From contig JAPDFW010000013.1 of NCBI GenBank assembly GCA_028826165.1, forward strand, positions 19,107 to 83,106: a stretch of DNA of 64,000 nt, given 5' to 3'. The notes under the pieces are model-generated. The model saw only the letters and a list, made by a program, of their open reading frames with translations. It did no database searches and was not told the origin of the DNA. Below are positions 1 to 11,148 of the stretch, piece after piece; the stretch's first letter is position 1; each line of letters opens with the position of its first letter. A program made the translations under genes and the position numbers. The DNA comes from Anaeramoeba ignava. Lineage: Eukaryota > Metamonada > Anaeramoebidae.

Positions 1-2685
1 TAAAGCAATATGTAAAGGTATTTCATTCTTTTTATTTTTTGAATTAATATCAGATTCTTTGGAAATTAATAATTCAATAATTTCTTTTGGATTTTTCTTT
101 TTCAAAGCAATATGTAAAGGTATTTCATTTTGATTATTTTTTGAATTAATATCAGAACCTTTGGAAATTAATAATTTAATAATTTCTTTTGGATAATTTC
201 TTTCTAAAGCAATATGTAAAGGCGTTTCTTTCCGATTACTTTTTGAATTAATATCAGAACCTTTGGAAATTAATAATTTAATAATTTCATTTGGATAATT
301 TCTTTCTAAAGCAATATGTAAAGGTATTTCATCCCAATCATTTTTTGAATTAATATCAGAACCTTTGGAAATCAATAACTCAACAATTTCTTTTGGATAT
401 TTATTTTGCAAAGCAATATGTAAAGGTATTTCATTTTGATTATTTTTTGAATTAATATCAGATTCTTTGGAAATTAATAATTCAATAATTTCATTTGGAT
501 ATTGATTTTTCAAAGCAATATGTAAAGGTACTTCATTTTCATTATTTTTTGAATTAATATTAGAACCTTTGGAAATTAATAATTCAATAATTTCATTTGG
601 ATATTTATTTCTCAAAGCAATATGTAAAGGTATTTCATTCAATTCATTTTTTGAATTAATATCAAATTCTTTGGAAATTAATAATTCAATAATTTCATTT
701 GGATTTTGATTTCTTTCTAAAGCAATATGTAAAGGTATTTCATTTTCATTATTTTTTGAATTAATATCAGAACCTTTGGGAATTAATAATTCAATAATTT
801 CATTTGGATATTTATTTTTCAAAGCAATATGTAAAGGTTTTTCATTTTCATTATTTTTTGAATTAATATCAGAACCTTTGGAAATTAATAATTCAATAAT
901 TTCATTTGGATATTTATTTCTCAAAGCAATATGTAAAGGTATTTCATTTTGATCATTTTTTGAATTAATATTAGAACCTTTGGGAATTAATAATTCAATA
1001 ATTTGATTTGGATAATTTCTTTCCAAATCAATATATAAAGGTATTTCATTTTGATTATTTTTTGAATTAATATCAGAATATTTGGAAATTAATAATTCAA
1101 TAATTTCTTTTAGATTTTGATTTCTCAAAGCAATATGTAAAGGTATTTCATTTTGATTATTTTTTGAATTAATATCAGAATCTTTGAAAATTAATAATTC
1201 AATAATTTCTTTTGGATATTTATTTTTCAAAGCAATATGTAAAGGTATTTCATTCCATTTGTTTTTTGAATTAATATTAGAACCTTTGGAAATTAATAAT
1301 TCAATAATTTCATTTGGATATTTATTTCTCAAAGCAATATGTAAAGGTATTTCATTTTCATAATTTTTTAAATTAATATAAAAACCTTTGGAAATTAATA
1401 ATTCAATAATTTCTTTTTTTGATTTTTCTAAAGCAATATGTAAAGGTATTTCATTTTCATTATTTTTTGAATTAATATCAGATTCTTTGGAAATTAATAA
1501 TTCATTAATTTCATTTGGATAATGATCCTCCAAATCAATATATAAAGGTATTTCTTCATTCCAATCATTTATTGAATTAATATCAGAACCTTTGGAAATT
1601 AATAATTCAATAATTTCTTTTGGATATTTATTTCTCAAAGCAATATGTAAAGGTGTTTCATTCCATTCATTTAGTGAATTAATATCAGAATCTTTGGAAA
1701 TTAATAATTTAATAATTTCTTTTGAATATTTATTTTTCAAAGCAATATGTAAAGGTATTTCATTCCAACTATTTTTTGAATTAATATCAGAACCTTTGGA
1801 AATTAATAATTTAATAATTTCATTTGGATATTTATTTTTCAAAGCAATATGTAAAGGTTTTTCATTTTCATAATTTTTTAAATTGAGATAAGAACCTTTG
1901 GAAATTAATAATTCAATAATTTCTTTTGCATATTGATTTTTCAAAGCAATATGTAAAGGTATTTCATTCCGATTATTTTTTAAATTAAGATAAGAACCTT
2001 TGGAAATTAATAATTCAATAATTTCTTTTGCATATTGATTTTTCAAAGCAATATGTAAAGGTATTTCATTTTCATTATTTTTTGAATTAATATTAGAACC
2101 TTTGGAAATTAATAATTCAATAATTTCTTTTGAATATTTATTTTTCAAAGCAATATGTAAAGGTATTTCATTCCGATTATTTTTTGTATTAATATTAGAA
2201 CCTTTGGAAATTAATAATTCAATAATTTCATTTGGATTTTTATTTTTCAAAGCAATATGTAAAGGTGTTTCATTCCATTCATTTTTTGAATTAATATTAG
2301 AACCTTTGGAAATTAATAATTCAATAATTTCATTTGGATTTTGATTTTTCAAAGCAATATGTAAAGGTGTTTCTTTTTGAATATTTTTTGAATTAATATC
2401 AGAACCTTTGGAAATTAATAACTTAATAATTTCTTTTGGATATTTTCGTTCTAAAGCAATATGTAAAGAATTGTTTCCATTTTGATCAACCCAATTTACA
2501 TTTGTCTCTTTATCAATAAGTTTTTGAATCATTTCAAGATTTGAATTTCGTTCAAAAGCATAATTTAAAAAAGGTTTATTTTCTTTTTCAAATTGTTCTG
2601 TTGTTTCTAACGACAAATTAAAAAAGTGGACATTTTTTGTTTTGATTGCTTGATAAACTGTTTTTAAATAATTTTCCTGTTTCAT
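1..2685 (-). CDS. Ankyrin-repeat protein, C-terminus beyond window
   Basis: Reading frame open from an ATG at 2685 to the window edge. A unique N-terminus of about 75 residues is followed by about 25 nearly identical ankyrin repeats, each mostly 102 nt (34 residues, one more than the usual 33). The consensus contains TPLHIALKN and EIIELLISKGSNINSKN. Length changes between repeats are multiples of 3 (for example +3 near 1551 and -3 near 1420), so the frame is preserved, as expected of a selected coding sequence. Ankyrin arrays are protein-binding scaffolds; nothing here shows the partner. The near-identity of the repeats suggests recent expansion or homogenisation. A C-terminal domain, possibly BTB as in the gene at 6166, may lie outside the window. 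Confidence 0.85.
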   Translation of the reverse strand, partial: MKQENYLKTVYQAIKTKNVHFFNLSLETTEQFEKENKPFLNYAFERNSNLEMIQKLIDKETNVNWVDQNGNNSLHIALERKYPKEIIKLLISKGSDINSKNIQKETPLHIALKNQNPNEIIELLISKGSNINSKNEWNETPLHIALKNKNPNEIIELLISKGSNINTKNNRNEIPLHIALKNKYSKEIIELLISKGSNINSKNNENEIPLHIALKNQYAKEIIELLISKGSYLNLKNNRNEIPLHIALKNQYAKEIIELLISKGSYLNLKNYENEKPLHIALKNKYPNEIIKLLISKGSDINSKNSWNEIPLHIALKNKYSKEIIKLLISKDSDINSLNEWNETPLHIALRNKYPKEIIELLISKGSDINSINDWNEEIPLYIDLEDHYPNEINELLISKESDINSKNNENEIPLHIALEKSKKEIIELLISKGFYINLKNYENEIPLHIALRNKYPNEIIELLISKGSNINSKNKWNEIPLHIALKNKYPKEIIELLIFKDSDINSKNNQNEIPLHIALRNQNLKEIIELLISKYSDINSKNNQNEIPLYIDLERNYPNQIIELLIPKGSNINSKNDQNEIPLHIALRNKYPNEIIELLISKGSDINSKNNENEKPLHIALKNKYPNEIIELLIPKGSDINSKNNENEIPLHIALERNQNPNEIIELLISKEFDINSKNELNEIPLHIALRNKYPNEIIELLISKGSNINSKNNENEVPLHIALKNQYPNEIIELLISKESDINSKNNQNEIPLHIALQNKYPKEIVELLISKGSDINSKNDWDEIPLHIALERNYPNEIIKLLISKGSDINSKSNRKETPLHIALERNYPKEIIKLLISKGSDINSKNNQNEIPLHIALKKKNPKEIIELLISKESDINSKNKKNEIPLHIAL

Positions 2686-2802
2686 TTTTTGGATTTTAAT
2701 AAAATAAATTTTGAAAAAAAAAATGAATTGAAAAATTTTGTTTTGTTTTTTAATTTTTTTTTTCATTTTTTCTTTCTTTAAAAAAAAAATAAATAAAAAA
2801 AA
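2686..2802. promoter_or_regulatory. Divergent promoter region with TTCATTTTTTT motifs
   Basis: The 117-bp gap lies between the start codons of the ankyrin gene (minus) and prefoldin 1 (plus). On the minus strand TTCATTTTTTTTTTC lies at about 2711-2728, roughly 30 bases before the ATG. On the plus strand a T tract containing CATTTTTTC lies at about 2752-2779, just before the other ATG. The same element precedes most starts in the window, so it is a candidate core promoter or initiator. This is inferred from recurrence only. Confidence 0.45.
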
Positions 2803-3296
2803 ATGATAACAGTTTCACAAGAAGTTTATCAAACAATTGTAACTGTTCAAGAAAAGAAGAAAGCAACAACACAAAAATTACAAAACACACTTTTATTAAT
2901 TGATATTAAACAAAATGCAGAAAAAAAATCAAAATTTGTAATTCAAAAACTAAAAGAAATTCCACCAAAAACACCCGTTTATAATTCATCTGGAAGAATG
3001 TATAATTTCAATTTAAAAAATTTTCAATTTAAAAAATTAATTTATCAAAAAAAAAAATAAAAAAAAGGTTTGTTTCAACTTCAATTGAACAAGTAATTGA
3101 TACAAAAGAAAGAAAAGTTGCAAGAATTACTGAAGAATTAAAAACTTTAAAAGTAAAAAATTAAATAAAAAATTAAAATAAAAATTAAAATAAAAAATTA
3201 AATTAAAAAATTTAGAAAAGTAAAGATTTCCTTGAAAAACAAATTTCTGATGCAGAAAAACAATTAAAAGAGATAGTGGATCAAGCAAAAAAATAA
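2803..3296 (+). CDS. PFDN1: Prefoldin subunit 1
   Basis: Spliced as 2803-2999, 3068-3152, 3216-3296, giving 120 aa, close to the family's usual ~120. Both introns are short (68 and 63 nt), AT-rich and GT-AG. The junctions are supported because they rebuild the conserved beta-hairpin GRMFV from VYNSSGRM plus FVSTS, and later join TLK to KSKDFLEKQ. The layout is the prefoldin beta class: N-terminal coiled coil, hairpin around residues 58-72, C-terminal coiled coil ending EIVDQAKK. Prefoldin is a cytosolic hexameric chaperone that passes unfolded actin and tubulin to the chaperonin CCT. Unspliced, only an 85-codon ORF ending in the first intron would be seen. Confidence 0.88.
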
Positions 3297-3450
3297 TTTT
3301 TCTTCTTTTTTTTTTTTTTAAATAAAACAAATTTTTCTCCTTTTAAAAATAAAAAAATTTTTCTTTTTTAATTTTTCATTTTTTTTCATTTCTTTTTACT
3401 TTTATTTTTACTTTTACTTTTATTTTTACTTGTGTTTTTTTTTAAATTAA

Positions 3451-4710
<1,260 letters not shown>

Positions 4711-4889
4711 AAAAAAACGGAATTATTTTAAAACAAATCTTTTTTTTACTTTTTTTTTTCATTTCATTTACTTTCATTTACTTTCATTTACTTTCATTTC
4801 ATTTGATATTTCAAGTTTTTTTTTTTTTAATCAAAAACAAAATTAAAAACAAAATTATCATTTCATTTTTTTCATTTTTTTCATTTTTT

Positions 4890-5954
4890 ATGTCAGTTTC
4901 TTTTAAAATTAAAAAAAGAAAACAAAAACCAAATATTGTAATTCCAATTAATACTAATTCTTTTCAAAATAATTCAGATGAAAAACAAAATGAAAAAAAT
5001 GAAAATCAACAAAATAATAAATTAAATCAAAATACAAGAAAAACAGTAAATTCTTTTTTATTAGCAGAATCAGAAAGAAGGAAGAAATCAAAAATAGTAA
5101 GTAAATTAAATTAAAATTTTTAAATTAAATTAAAATTTTTAAATTAAATTAAATTAAATTAAATTAAATAGAATAAAAACAAAATGGAAGAATCTCAAAA
5201 ACAAAACCAAAATATATTTGAATATGATAAAATTTATGAACAAATTCAAAATCAAAAACAAAATCAAAAACCAAATCAAAATACTGATTCAATGGGAAAT
5301 AAAATAAAAGGAAAATCAAGATATATTGGAGTTATTAAGAAAAAAAGTGAAGAAAGAGAAAAATTAAATGAATTAAGAAAAGAAAGACAAGTTCAACAGA
5401 AAATTGAAGAAGAGAAAAAAATATATGGAGATACAGAAAAATTTATTACATCTTCTTATTTGAAGAAAATTGATGAACTGAATAAAATCAAAGAAGATGA
5501 AATTGAGAAAGAAAAAAGGGATAAAGAAGATTCAATTCATAAAAGAAAAAATTTTTCAACTTTTTCAATAATGGTTGGATCAACAATAATAAATAAAGGA
5601 AATGTTCAAAAGAATAATGAAATCAAACTTAAAACCTCAAAAAAAGAAAAATTCAAAAATGGAAATCAAAATCAAAATCAAAATCAAAATCAAAATCAAA
5701 ATCAAAATCAAAATCAAAATCAAAATCAAAATCAAAATCAAATTCAAAATCAAAATCAAAATCAAAATCAAATTGAAATTCCTCAAGAAGAAAAATCAAA
5801 TCAACAAATTTTAGAAGAAAAATTAAAAGAAAAAGAAAAAAGAAAAAGAAAAAGAAAAAGAAAAAGAAAAAGAAAAAGAAAAAGAAAAATGAAAATGAAA
5901 ATGAAAATGAAAATGAAAATGAAAATGAAAATGAAAAAGAAAAAGAAAGATTAA
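4890..5954 (+). CDS. NSRP1: NSRP1-like nuclear speckle splicing regulator, frameshifted C-terminus
   Basis: Exon 1 is 4890-5096 (start MSVSFKIKKRK) and exon 2 begins at 5172 after a 75-nt GTAAGT...AATAG intron. The body matches the NSRP1/CCDC55 domain (DUF2040): FEYDKIYEQIQ, SRYIGVIKKK, a charged coiled coil and the TEKFITSSYLKKI block. The family is known for roles in alternative splicing and mRNA metabolism. It continues into an Asn-Gln tract (CAAAAT repeats, about 5665-5775) and a lysine-rich tract. The called frame ends in a KR/KM run at 5954. A frame entered by removing one A from the A6 run at 5836-5841 gives EK and EN repeats and then the family-like C-terminus KQAKERFFQRK to about 6060. 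I therefore suspect an indel in that run. Confidence 0.75.
5662..5950 (+). repeat. Coding hexamer microsatellites (CAAAAT, GAAAAA, GAAAAT)
   Basis: Three successive hexamer tracts lie inside the NSRP1-like gene: CAAAAT units at about 5665-5775, GAAAAA at about 5829-5889 and GAAAAT at about 5889-5935. Hexamers keep frame when units are gained or lost, but a single-base slip moves the protein from EK/EN to KR/KM repeats, as seems to have happened at 5836-5841. Confidence 0.85.
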
Positions 5955-6165
5955 GACAAGAAAAAATAAAACAAGCAAAAGAAAGATTTTTTCAAAGAAA
6001 AAAATTAAATGAAAATGAAAATCAAAAATCAAAATTAATTAAAGATTTTTTTTTTATAAATAAAAATTTAAAAAATCTTTTTCATTTTTTTTCATTTTTT
6101 TTGTTTTTTGTTTTGTTTTTTGTTTTTGTTTTTATTTTTGTTTTATTTTTCTCAAATAAAAATTT

Positions 6166-8875
6166 ATGAATAGTCTTCCTTATCAAATAAATGAAGATAT
6201 TTTAATTTCTGAACAAATCGATCCTCTTTATTTACAAAAAAGTAAAAATGAAATTTTAAAAAGAATATTTGGACAAGGACAAGCAACATCATTACTAATA
6301 AAAAAACTAGTTGAAAAAGGAGTAGACATTAAAGAAAAAATCAGTGAAAGAAAAACAATTTTGCATTTGAGTTGCGAAATTCAACAAAAAGATCGATTTG
6401 TAATTGAGCAAATAATAGAATTTGGAGTGAAAGTTAATGAATATAATGAAAATGGACAAACAGCACTGCATTTGGCAGTAATAAATAAATTTCCGTTGGA
6501 AACAATTGAAATCCTTTTAAAATCAAAAGCAAATACAAATATTCAAGACAATTGGAAAAAAACACCACTTCATTATGCTTGTGAAAATAATTTGGATTTT
6601 GGAATTATTAAAGCGCTGATTCGCTATTCAGCAAAAGTAAATATTAAAGATCATGCACAGCGAACACCGCTTCATCACGCAATGATTAAAAACGCCTCAC
6701 CTGAAATTGCGAGGTTGTTGTTGAAAAAACAAAAGAATATTAATTGTGTTGACAAGCATAAAAGAACTGTTCTTCATTATGCATTGGAGGCAGGTGTTGA
6801 TGAGGAGGTTGTTAAGGCAATCTTCTCAAAAAAACCCAAAGTGAAGCTTCTTGATGAAAATCTTCGCAGCGCTCTTCATTTTGCTTGCAAATCAGGATAT
6901 TCCTGTAAAATCATTGAGGAATTACTCAAAAGAGGATCAAAAATCTCAATTGAAGATGCGTTTTCACTTACTCCTCTTCATCATCTTTGTGGAAACAAGT
7001 CAATATTCCCGCAAGCAAAACTGCTCATCAAACACGGCGCGAAGATTCATGTCAAGGATATCTACAGCAGATTTCCTGCGCATTTTGCTTGCCAAAGCGG
7101 ATGTGATGTTGAGGTGTTGAAAATCCTGATTTCGCCGCAAATGGAAATCAACTCTCGCGACCATCATGGCAAAACATTTCTGCACTATGCTTGCGAGAGG
7201 GAAGGCTCAATAGAAATTGCGAAGTTCTTAATCTCGCAGAAAATTAATGTTGGGATCCGGGACAATCTGCTCAATACAGCTCTGCATCATGCAGTGCAAA
7301 CGGGAGATTCTGAACTAGTCCAAGTTCTTCTCTCATCAGGCTTCCAAACAGAGGACAGAAACAACGAATACCGAAGTGTTCTTCATTGTGCGTGTTTACA
7401 GATCTCTGAAAAACAAGCGCAGATTTTGTCTGTTTTACTCTCTCATGGAGCAGTTGTTGATGCTTATGATAATTTCGGAAAAACCCCTTTATTTTATTTA
7501 TGTGAAAATCAAGCAAGTTTGGATTGCGTTAAAATCCTAATCGATGCCGGAGCTGATCCCAAAACAAAGGATCGCTACTCGCAAAAAACACCTCTTCATC
7601 ACGTCTCAGATCCGGATCTTGCTGAATTGCTTCTCAAAGCAGGCGCAGATCCAAATGAGTTGTCGTCAACAAAGCAATCCGCAATGCTGAGCTCGTTTAT
7701 TAATCTAATTCGACAATTGAACAAAGATTCCCAAAAAGTCGAAAAACAAGTTCTCGTTTTGATAAAAAAGTTCCTACTTTACAAAGCTGATATCAACACA
7801 AAAGATTCAAAAGGAAACAATGTTATTCTTCTTGCGTTTTCTTATCCAAATATTTTCCGCAAGATTTTCAAATATTTTATCAGAAATGGAGGCGATCCAA
7901 ATACTCAAGACGCAAACAAACACTCTCTTCTTCATCTCGCATGCATCAACCGAATTGGGCATGAAATTGTGCAGGATTTAATCAATGCAGGCGCAAATGT
8001 GAATGCGAAGGATTTCTTTGATTTGATTCCGTTATCTTATGCGCTTCAAAAACGAGATTTTTTAAGTGCAAAAAATTTATTGTTATCAAATTCTCAAGTG
8101 GATGAAATCAACACAGAGAACATTGATGAGGACATGAAAATCATGCTGCGCACATACAACACTATACAGAAAGAAATGCTTGATTTTTTCAAGCGGGGAG
8201 AGTTTACTGATTTTGTATTTAATTGCAAAGATGGAAATGTTTCAATTCACAAATTGATTGCACAATTTAGACTGACAGATCCCGAACAAAAGGAGCCTAA
8301 TATTGAGCTCATGTTGAACAATCTTTCGCCGAAGTTCCTTGATATGACATGCAAGGACGCAAGGCTGTTTTTCAAGTTCCTTTATTCAGGAATATTGCGG
8401 GATTCTGGCGAAAAAAACTCATTTTCAGAAATGCAAAGAATTTGTGATCATTTGAAACTTTCAAAGAATTGGATCGCACAGAAACTTGGCAAAAAAGGGT
8501 TGATTCAAGATCTGACAAGGATGTATTGCGATGAAGGAATCAAAAGATTTTGTGATTGTGGTTGAGCAAAAAAAGATCAAAGTGCATAAACTCATTTTGA
8601 TTACAAGGTGTGATTTATATCGAGGAATGTTTTTGAGTGTTAAAGACGATTCAAATTCTGTGTCTGATTATAGTGGCAAAAGTTTTAATACTATCAACTT
8701 GTTTATTCGCTATCTTTATATTGATGATTTTGATGAAAGTGATTTGACTTATGATGTTATTCATGAGTTGTCAGACGCTAAAGATTATTATCAATTATCT
8801 GATAATTGTTTTTTGGATTTTTTTCTTGCTTTTTCCAATGAGAAGAGATCTCGATTTGGATTGTTTTTAAAATGA
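6166..8875 (+). CDS. Ankyrin-repeat protein with tandem BTB domains, one frameshift
   Basis: The main frame 6166-8565 (799 codons) holds about 60 leader residues and then roughly 17 ankyrin repeats (TALHLA, TPLHYACENN, TPLHHAM and similar) to about residue 640. A first BTB/POZ module follows (FFKRGEFTDFVFNCKDG, then HKLIAQF). The frame ends shortly after MYCDEG, but the next frame from 8531 continues the second BTB (SKDFVIVVEQKKIKVHKLIL, DLYRGMFLS) to 8875. One extra base near the GG at 8536-8537 explains the break. The C-terminal module is clearly homologous to that of the RCC1-BTB genes here (YRGMFLSV is shared). BTB proteins commonly dimerise or act as Cullin-3 adaptors; that role is inferred. 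Base use from about 6.6 to 8.5 kb is noticeably less AT-rich than in its neighbours. Confidence 0.85.
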
Positions 8876-9120
8876 ATTATATTTTTTTTTTTTTTTGATT
8901 AAATTTGAAATAGAATTTAAATAAAAATTTGAAATTAAAAAAAAAAAAAGTGGAACAAAATTTTGAAAATAAATTTTGGAATAGAACTTGAAATTTGAAT
9001 AAATGTCAAGTAAATTCAAAAATTTAAAATGACTAAAAAAAAAAAATGTTAAAGAGAAAAATTATTTCAAATTATTTTTTTTTTTCATTTTTTTTTTAAA
9101 TTTTTTCATTTCATTAAATT

Positions 9121-10962
9121 ATGTGGCAAGATATAAAAGCTATTCCAACAGATCTTGAAAAATTATTTTTTGCAAGTAAAGCAAGAATAATCATACCAGA
9201 AAAAATAACTGAAAATCCACTTGATGATCTTCAAAAACCACCAAAACAAAGAATATTTTTCGGACAACTTGTACATTTTTACATACATTTAAAATGTCCC
9301 CAGAACATGGCATCAAGAGAAAAAGAGAAATGGGACCAATTACTGAATATGATCACTATTAAATCCCATATCAAAGCATCTTATAGAACATCCTCGGAAA
9401 AAATAGAATCACCAAGATCACCAAGACTTAAGACTCAAAAATCATTAACGGCCAAAAAAAAATCCAATTCGAAACTAATAAAAGATTCGGAAAAGAATAA
9501 AACCGCAATGAAAATGTTCACAAAATCGCAAGACTTGTCAGGAGACATGGGCAATATAACAAAACATCGAAGACATCTCTCGGATTACCGAACAAATTCA
9601 TTTGATATTCTCAGTCCAAGCAAGTCTGAGAGGAATTTAGCCAAGCAAATAAAAACAAAATCAACTCGAGAGAAAAAATCTGCGCGCGAAGAAAACCCAG
9701 CTCATTTGCTTGGTTTTAATAGCGAAACGCAGATTGAAAAACAAAACGAAACACACACAGAATTCCAGCTTTCAAATGGAGACTTTTTGATTGCACGCTC
9801 GATTCGGGTTGTGCAAAATCTCTACGAATCTGAGCAACAGAATATCACAATAACAGCCAAAATTTATTTTTTAGAAAACAAACAAACAGAACTGTTTGGA
9901 AAATTAAGTGCCAAAGAACTGGAAAAAATGATCGGAATTTCTGAAAAAAAAGCATTTGGTCCATATGGTCCTAATCCCGAATTTGTGATCAGAAAAATCA
10001 ACAAGCATCTTAGCGTTGATTTTCCGTTTAATTTAACCTCGTCGTTTTGTTCTTTTGGAAATTCAACAATGATCATGATTGTGATCGAGAATGTCCATAA
10101 AAACTCGGCGTTGGTTCTTCACAACCCAAAATTCCATTTGAATCCGAGTTTCCAATCGCGGTCTCCATTGGAAGACATGGAAGGAAACGAGGAAAACAAG
10201 AACAAACCAATTCCACAAAAAAGAATCAATTCTTTTCTTTTTGGAGAAGCGATGCAAATCCAGGAGCTTGTGGAACTTTTTTGTGTGAATGAAATCCCGT
10301 CGAAAGACAAATCAATCAATATCAAATTTCTCAAACCCAACGAGAAAATGAGTCTTCTTTATCGCATCTCTCCAGTCTCATCCACACTTGTTGATGATAG
10401 ATATTTATATTTTCACGGAAAATTCACTTCTTTATTTACTGTTTCTTGGCAAATTACTCGCCAAAAAACCGCAATGAATATCGACCAATTCATGCAATTC
10501 CCTCAGAATATCTCAAAACACCAGATCCAATGGAAGAAGGAGCTTGTTTCCGATGTCCAGATCAAAATCAAAAATCCTCCTCTTGCAAATGCTTATTCGC
10601 TTTTTGAGGTTCAAGTCGAAATTGTTAATAATGGCAAAAATTTTCGTGAATTTCAACTTAAAATTCCTTATTCAAAATTCTCATCAAATTTCGAACAAAA
10701 AAATTTTCAACTGGCAAAAAAAAGTTCTTCTCAAAATGACAAAAAAATTTTTGATCAATTTCAGAACAATCTGAACCAACTTGAAATTGTTTGTCAAGAA
10801 AACTCCATTCATTTGATTATTCAAGCCAAAAGTTCTGTTTTTGTTAATCTTCATTTTATTGCTTTTAAAGTTGGGATTTGTGATATTTTTTTGGAATTGG
10901 TTGATTTGGGTTTATTACAACGATTAGTTGCTCAACAATCTTTTAAAATACAAATTTGTTGA
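9121..10962 (+). CDS. TRAPPC14 (MAP11)-like trafficking protein
   Basis: An intact 613-aa frame. I place it by pattern rather than by a strong motif. An N-terminal strand FFGQLVHFYIHLKC resembles the start of TRAPPC14. A long low-complexity Ser/Lys segment (about 95-195) follows. Then come several beta-sandwich-like blocks: MIMIVIENVHKNSALVLHN, SLLYRISPVS, FTSLFTVSWQITRQ, YSLFEVQVEIVNNGKNFREF and SVFVNLHFIAFKVG. Order, length (~580-610) and strand pattern match TRAPPC14/TRAPPC13-type proteins, which belong to metazoan TRAPP II and, for TRAPPC14, act in ciliogenesis. No membrane segment is visible. Codon use is GC-richer than in the flanking families, like the preceding ankyrin-BTB gene. Another TRAPP-associated beta-sandwich protein is possible. 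Confidence 0.5.
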   Translation: MWQDIKAIPTDLEKLFFASKARIIIPEKITENPLDDLQKPPKQRIFFGQLVHFYIHLKCPQNMASREKEKWDQLLNMITIKSHIKASYRTSSEKIESPRSPRLKTQKSLTAKKKSNSKLIKDSEKNKTAMKMFTKSQDLSGDMGNITKHRRHLSDYRTNSFDILSPSKSERNLAKQIKTKSTREKKSAREENPAHLLGFNSETQIEKQNETHTEFQLSNGDFLIARSIRVVQNLYESEQQNITITAKIYFLENKQTELFGKLSAKELEKMIGISEKKAFGPYGPNPEFVIRKINKHLSVDFPFNLTSSFCSFGNSTMIMIVIENVHKNSALVLHNPKFHLNPSFQSRSPLEDMEGNEENKNKPIPQKRINSFLFGEAMQIQELVELFCVNEIPSKDKSINIKFLKPNEKMSLLYRISPVSSTLVDDRYLYFHGKFTSLFTVSWQITRQKTAMNIDQFMQFPQNISKHQIQWKKELVSDVQIKIKNPPLANAYSLFEVQVEIVNNGKNFREFQLKIPYSKFSSNFEQKNFQLAKKSSSQNDKKIFDQFQNNLNQLEIVCQENSIHLIIQAKSSVFVNLHFIAFKVGICDIFLELVDLGLLQRLVAQQSFKIQIC

Positions 10963-11039
10963 TTTTTTTTCTTTTTTTTTTGAATAATTTAATTTTACAA
11001 ATAAATTTTAAAATAAACTAAAAAGTGGAATGGAAAAAA

Positions 11040-11148
11040 AAATATTTATTTAAAAAATTAAACATTTTTCTTTTTTCTTTTGATTTTGATTATTAAATTT
11101 TTTAATTAATAAATCAAATAAATTTGGATTTCATCAATTATTTCTTTT
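11040..11148 (-). pseudogene. Duplicated 3' tail fragment of RCC1-BTB copy A
   Basis: Directly 3' of copy A a second, shortened copy of its end occurs on the minus strand, including the terminal stretch that would read KKEKCLIF and its stop. Part of the FQLNQTNPN region is deleted. It has no start codon and looks like a residue of unequal exchange. Confidence 0.6.

Noticed and set aside
6851-7516. ORFs inside the ankyrin-BTB gene in other frames and on the minus strand
   Set aside because: Shadows of a clear coding frame without recognisable domains.
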